This document shows positions 62,801-64,000 of a DNA stretch of 64,000 nt, in pieces. A model generated the notes under the pieces. The model saw only the letters and a list, made by a program, of their open reading frames with translations. It was not told where the DNA came from and searched no databases. The position numbers were made by a program, and so were the translations under genes. The DNA lies in assembly GCA_934154785.1 (NCBI GenBank), contig CAKPGL010000001.1, positions 586,199-650,198 on the forward strand, read 5' to 3'. Positions within the stretch are counted from its first letter, which is position 1. Each line of letters starts with the position of its first letter. This stretch comes from an uncultured Bacilli bacterium (GTDB lineage Bacteria > Bacillota_I > Bacilli_A > RF39 > UBA660).

Positions 62801-64000
62801 AATAGATGGAATAATTTGGTTTAGGGCATTAAATGAAAATTCAAAAATATTATTTTTACAACAATTAGGAAGATGTATTAGTGCTATTGGAGAAGATAAT
62901 AAAGATAATATTCCAACTGTAATAGATTTAGTTAATAATACACTAAAAGTAGATATACTAAAAGGAGTAAAAAAAGAACAAAGAGATTTATCCAAATTAA
63001 TAGAAATAACAGAATGGATAGATAGAAATGGTATTCCTAATCCCAATTCAACTAACAAAGAAATAGTTAGGTATTATAAAATACTAAGAAGAATTCAGAC
63101 AGAGTATGGAGCATTTTTAGATAATAAAAAATTAGAAGAACAAAAAGTAGAAAGAAAACTAATTATTAAAAAAATAATAAAAGTTGGTAGTGAATTTGAC
63201 TTATGGAATTATGAATTTACTAAATCTACTAGTACTACTAGTAATACCTTTAACAACGATATTGATATTGAACAAGATGACTTACTAGCTATCTTTGGTA
63301 TTAAAGGTAAATTAAGAATATTTTCTGATTTATACGAAGATGTAAATAAATTAGATAAATGCTTGCCTGAAGATTATGTTGAATTAATTAGTAAATATTG
63401 CAGTAGCTATAATGAATGGCCAAAACACCTTGACGCAAAAGAAATACAATTGGATTCTGGCATCTCTAAGACAAGTAATCAATTAGCAAGGTGGCTAGAT
63501 AATTCAGGGTATAATAGAGATAATTTCAAATATGATGAAACATTAAAAAATATATTAGATGACTTAAAAGAAAAATATTATAAAGAGGCTGTAACTCCAG
63601 AAGATTATGTGACATTAATCAGAGATTATTGCATTCAATATAATGAATGGCCAAAATATGCCAGCACGAAAGAAATACAATTGACTTCTGATATATCTAA
63701 AACAGGCGGACAGTTGACACTATGGTTACAATGGTCAGGATATAATAGGAATGATTTTAAATACGACAAATCATTAAAAAGTACGTTAGATTACTTGAAA
63801 GAAAAATATTATGGAATAGTTATAACACCAGAAAATTATGTAGAATTAATCCATAAATATTGCATTCAATATAATGAATGGCCAAAACAACGTGACACAA
63901 AAGAAGTACACTTGGATTCTGGCATCTCTAAGACAAGTAATCAATTAACAATGTGGCTAAATAATACTTCAGGATATAGCAAAGGCAATTTTAAATATGA
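59814..64000 (+). CDS. Very large SF2 helicase with C-terminal 77-aa repeats (cut at right edge)
   Basis: Open from GTG 59814 (RBS AAAGGA) to the window end, at least 1395 aa. Residues 1-540 are of unknown class; about 20-110 vaguely resemble an ADP-ribosyltransferase fold (FFRALN, then CISFSSNANVTLDYG and YIVLRVP). The helicase core follows: SYQREAF, Walker A LPTGTGKS (570-576), DELH box (669-672), ITATPERD, and motif VI LQQLGRC (about 1015-1021). Two and a half 77-aa repeats with YNEWPK, ISKTxxQLxxWL and SGYNR start at 63363; they recall helicase-associated (HA) repeats. Translocation or unwinding of nucleic acid is expected; a defence role is possible but unproven. Confidence 0.85.
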   Translation, partial: MINEIFDINKFNILSDENNYYFFRALNKRDMSDIENKLIVDDNGKIVRIRTDREFYGETIFKKDDPLTLEQIIEHIKIDYNKHTNCISFSSNANVTLDYGRSFYDDKYIVLRVPKSEFGKKIVNSGQYILQEINKVLKNYYETLDDEMTKYFFDAIDNAKTEEQLNNIKSMLTKDYIDESKNIFVNGIEQLMSSQDSNALNSQQNLLKNKIILKMDLMKEPIIDRIGNKFLINTLGNAFSSVELTHYNDVEENIIAVSPEIMDIISLLQQVPETKEIAQLKRILIEKINNGKLNVPNFELEKYDVKRFENSLTLENIYNLTKGNIEYKSAKNIYLKSYILAKSRLRKEKSLDLLKSILNDNKYDDVIEYLRNNTYGIEAEIVNRKSNKDAIKLSESVSLTISNSEKDILKYINSLSMQQIENILENPFIELQNFIEDNYTNEYITETWLANSIIDLIDWPYYGVEEHLSLDQRELLIENLKSHNFIDIYNNLNKQSLSDQTIANAIMLILIRNTTQIDINEKFTLSELEEFLGCNQIKDTKINLKSYQREAFININKNFNEKDYTSVILPTGTGKSYVALSEMHYFEEKINQLEETKHAKILYLAPNNYILDQLKRIISKNYRTSITENNEDIVRKTFPNLTLTTYSYLTKGNNADDIINDNYDLIVLDELHRTGANEWGKQLNELLKHQKAKVLGITATPERDMDKRDMSEELAKNYGYTDDDILEEKHLSYNMNLLEAIQRGIIHNPNVINCEYALSKDGSLDELELKIEDITDENLKSEKRKEYENLRREVESSNGIEQILKDNLKSDGKYIVFIPITKNNDGKYINTESNEVITDSQAQRMIKSYQDLMQQFLFSGEYLETNKDRLTTIYDKINNNINLDESEIIYLNNEKNNILLLTSLHIDNRPSALQSLINDIASKIIEYMNWETLIDSKIISIINAKMKHKVESYNMISDNNKGQNDKNLADFNSSQSPKKKFMFVMDMLNEGVHVNKIDGIIWFRALNENSKILFLQQLGRCISAIGEDNKDNIPTVIDLVNNTLKVDILKGVKKEQRDLSKLIEITEWIDRNGIPNPNSTNKEIVRYYKILRRIQTEYGAFLDNKKLEEQKVERKLIIKKIIKVGSEFDLWNYEFTKSTSTTSNTFNNDIDIEQDDLLAIFGIKGKLRIFSDLYEDVNKLDKCLPEDYVELISKYCSSYNEWPKHLDAKEIQLDSGISKTSNQLARWLDNSGYNRDNFKYDETLKNILDDLKEKYYKEAVTPEDYVTLIRDYCIQYNEWPKYASTKEIQLTSDISKTGGQLTLWLQWSGYNRNDFKYDKSLKSTLDYLKEKYYGIVITPENYVELIHKYCIQYNEWPKQRDTKEVHLDSGISKTSNQLTMWLNNTSGYSKGNFKY
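63363..64000 (+). repeat. Tandem 231-bp repeats in the helicase C-terminus
   Basis: Units begin at 63363, 63594 and 63825 (third cut by the edge). Each encodes a 77-aa module (L/TPEDYVxLI...YNEWPK...ISKT...QLxxWL...SGYNR..FKYD...LKEKYY). Units 1 and 3 share an identical stretch of more than 30 bp around the ISKTSNQL codons, unlike unit 2. Confidence 0.85.

Noticed and set aside
62815..62835. Possible frameshift in the helicase near motif VI
   Set aside because: The frame from GTG 59814 reads continuously through WFRALNENSK into LQQLGRC and the repeats.
62051..63058. Minus-strand open frames inside the helicase
   Set aside because: They are shadows of the long plus-strand frame: low complexity, no RBS, no families.
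1..64000. Mycoplasma-type code (TGA = Trp)
   Set aside because: Tryptophan is encoded by TGG throughout and TGA ends genes at expected lengths (for example the cysteine desulfurase).
1..64000. tRNA, rRNA, prophage or transposon genes
   Set aside because: No T-loop-like GTTCGANTC motifs in cloverleaf context, no integrase, transposase, capsid or terminal inverted repeats were seen by eye; a tRNAscan/IS search would settle it.

Overview
The window is a 64 kb stretch of a very AT-rich, gene-dense bacterial chromosome. The gene families and local gene orders (secDF-comN-spoVB, rel-dtd-hisS-aspS-6S RNA, dnaG-rpoD-trmK-yqfQ, ylbJ-ylbL) are those of Bacillota, class Bacilli. TGG encodes tryptophan and TGA is used as a stop, so this is not a code-4 Mycoplasma. 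Remnants of sporulation-type genes (SpoVB-, YlbJ- and SirA-like) together with a compact gene set suggest a reduced, uncultured gut-type Bacilli lineage (RF39-like or similar). That placement is an inference. No tRNA or rRNA genes, integrases, transposases or CRISPR arrays were seen.

Layout. 1-8744: FtsK/SpoIIIE translocase (cut at the left edge), a cysteine desulfurase/thioredoxin/DsbD-like thiol operon, a dicarboxylate symporter, an unknown protein, RNase HIII, CvpA and thioredoxin. 8798-15088: a surface island with a type IV pilin, a pilin paralogue without a processing site, a stalk-domain protein, an 836-aa Cys-rich secreted protein and small membrane proteins. 15108-23554: LexA divergent from an NTP pyrophosphohydrolase with two variant LexA boxes, a SirA-like gene with a Spo0A-box-like site, a leader ORF and hairpin before a short RelA/SpoT homologue, YneF, a C26 amidotransferase, MurF, Tgt and a phosphoesterase. 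23667-33700: Fic, a Nudix relic, membrane proteins, SpoVB, ComN, SecDF, full-length Rel, Dtd and an AI-2E-type transporter.

33773-43592: a small surface protein behind a palindromic operator, then a T-box-controlled hisS-orf-aspS-clpX-like operon, a probable 6S RNA, comEA-comEC and a DUF1016 nuclease. 43905-58571: DnaG-RpoD-TrmK, YqfQ, a type IV pilus/competence block (PilC-like, prepilin peptidase, PilB-like ATPase, a pilin fused to a glycine-rich domain, a second minor pilin), YlbJ, YlbL and UvrC. 58686-64000: an accessory module with a 30-residue-repeat protein, a small overlapping partner, and a very large SF2 helicase with 77-residue C-terminal repeats that runs off the right edge.

How the genes work together. 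ComEA, ComEC, ComN, PilB-, PilC- and PilD-like proteins and several pilins make most of a DNA-uptake/type IV pilus machine. The two RelA/SpoT homologues look reciprocally degenerate: one keeps hydrolase residues and lost the synthetase glutamate, the other is the reverse, so (p)ppGpp turnover appears split between two proteins. The strongest candidate for an undescribed system is the repeat-protein/helicase module at the right end; the pilin-glycine-rich fusion and the ClpX-like unfoldase with a non-zinc N-terminal domain come next.
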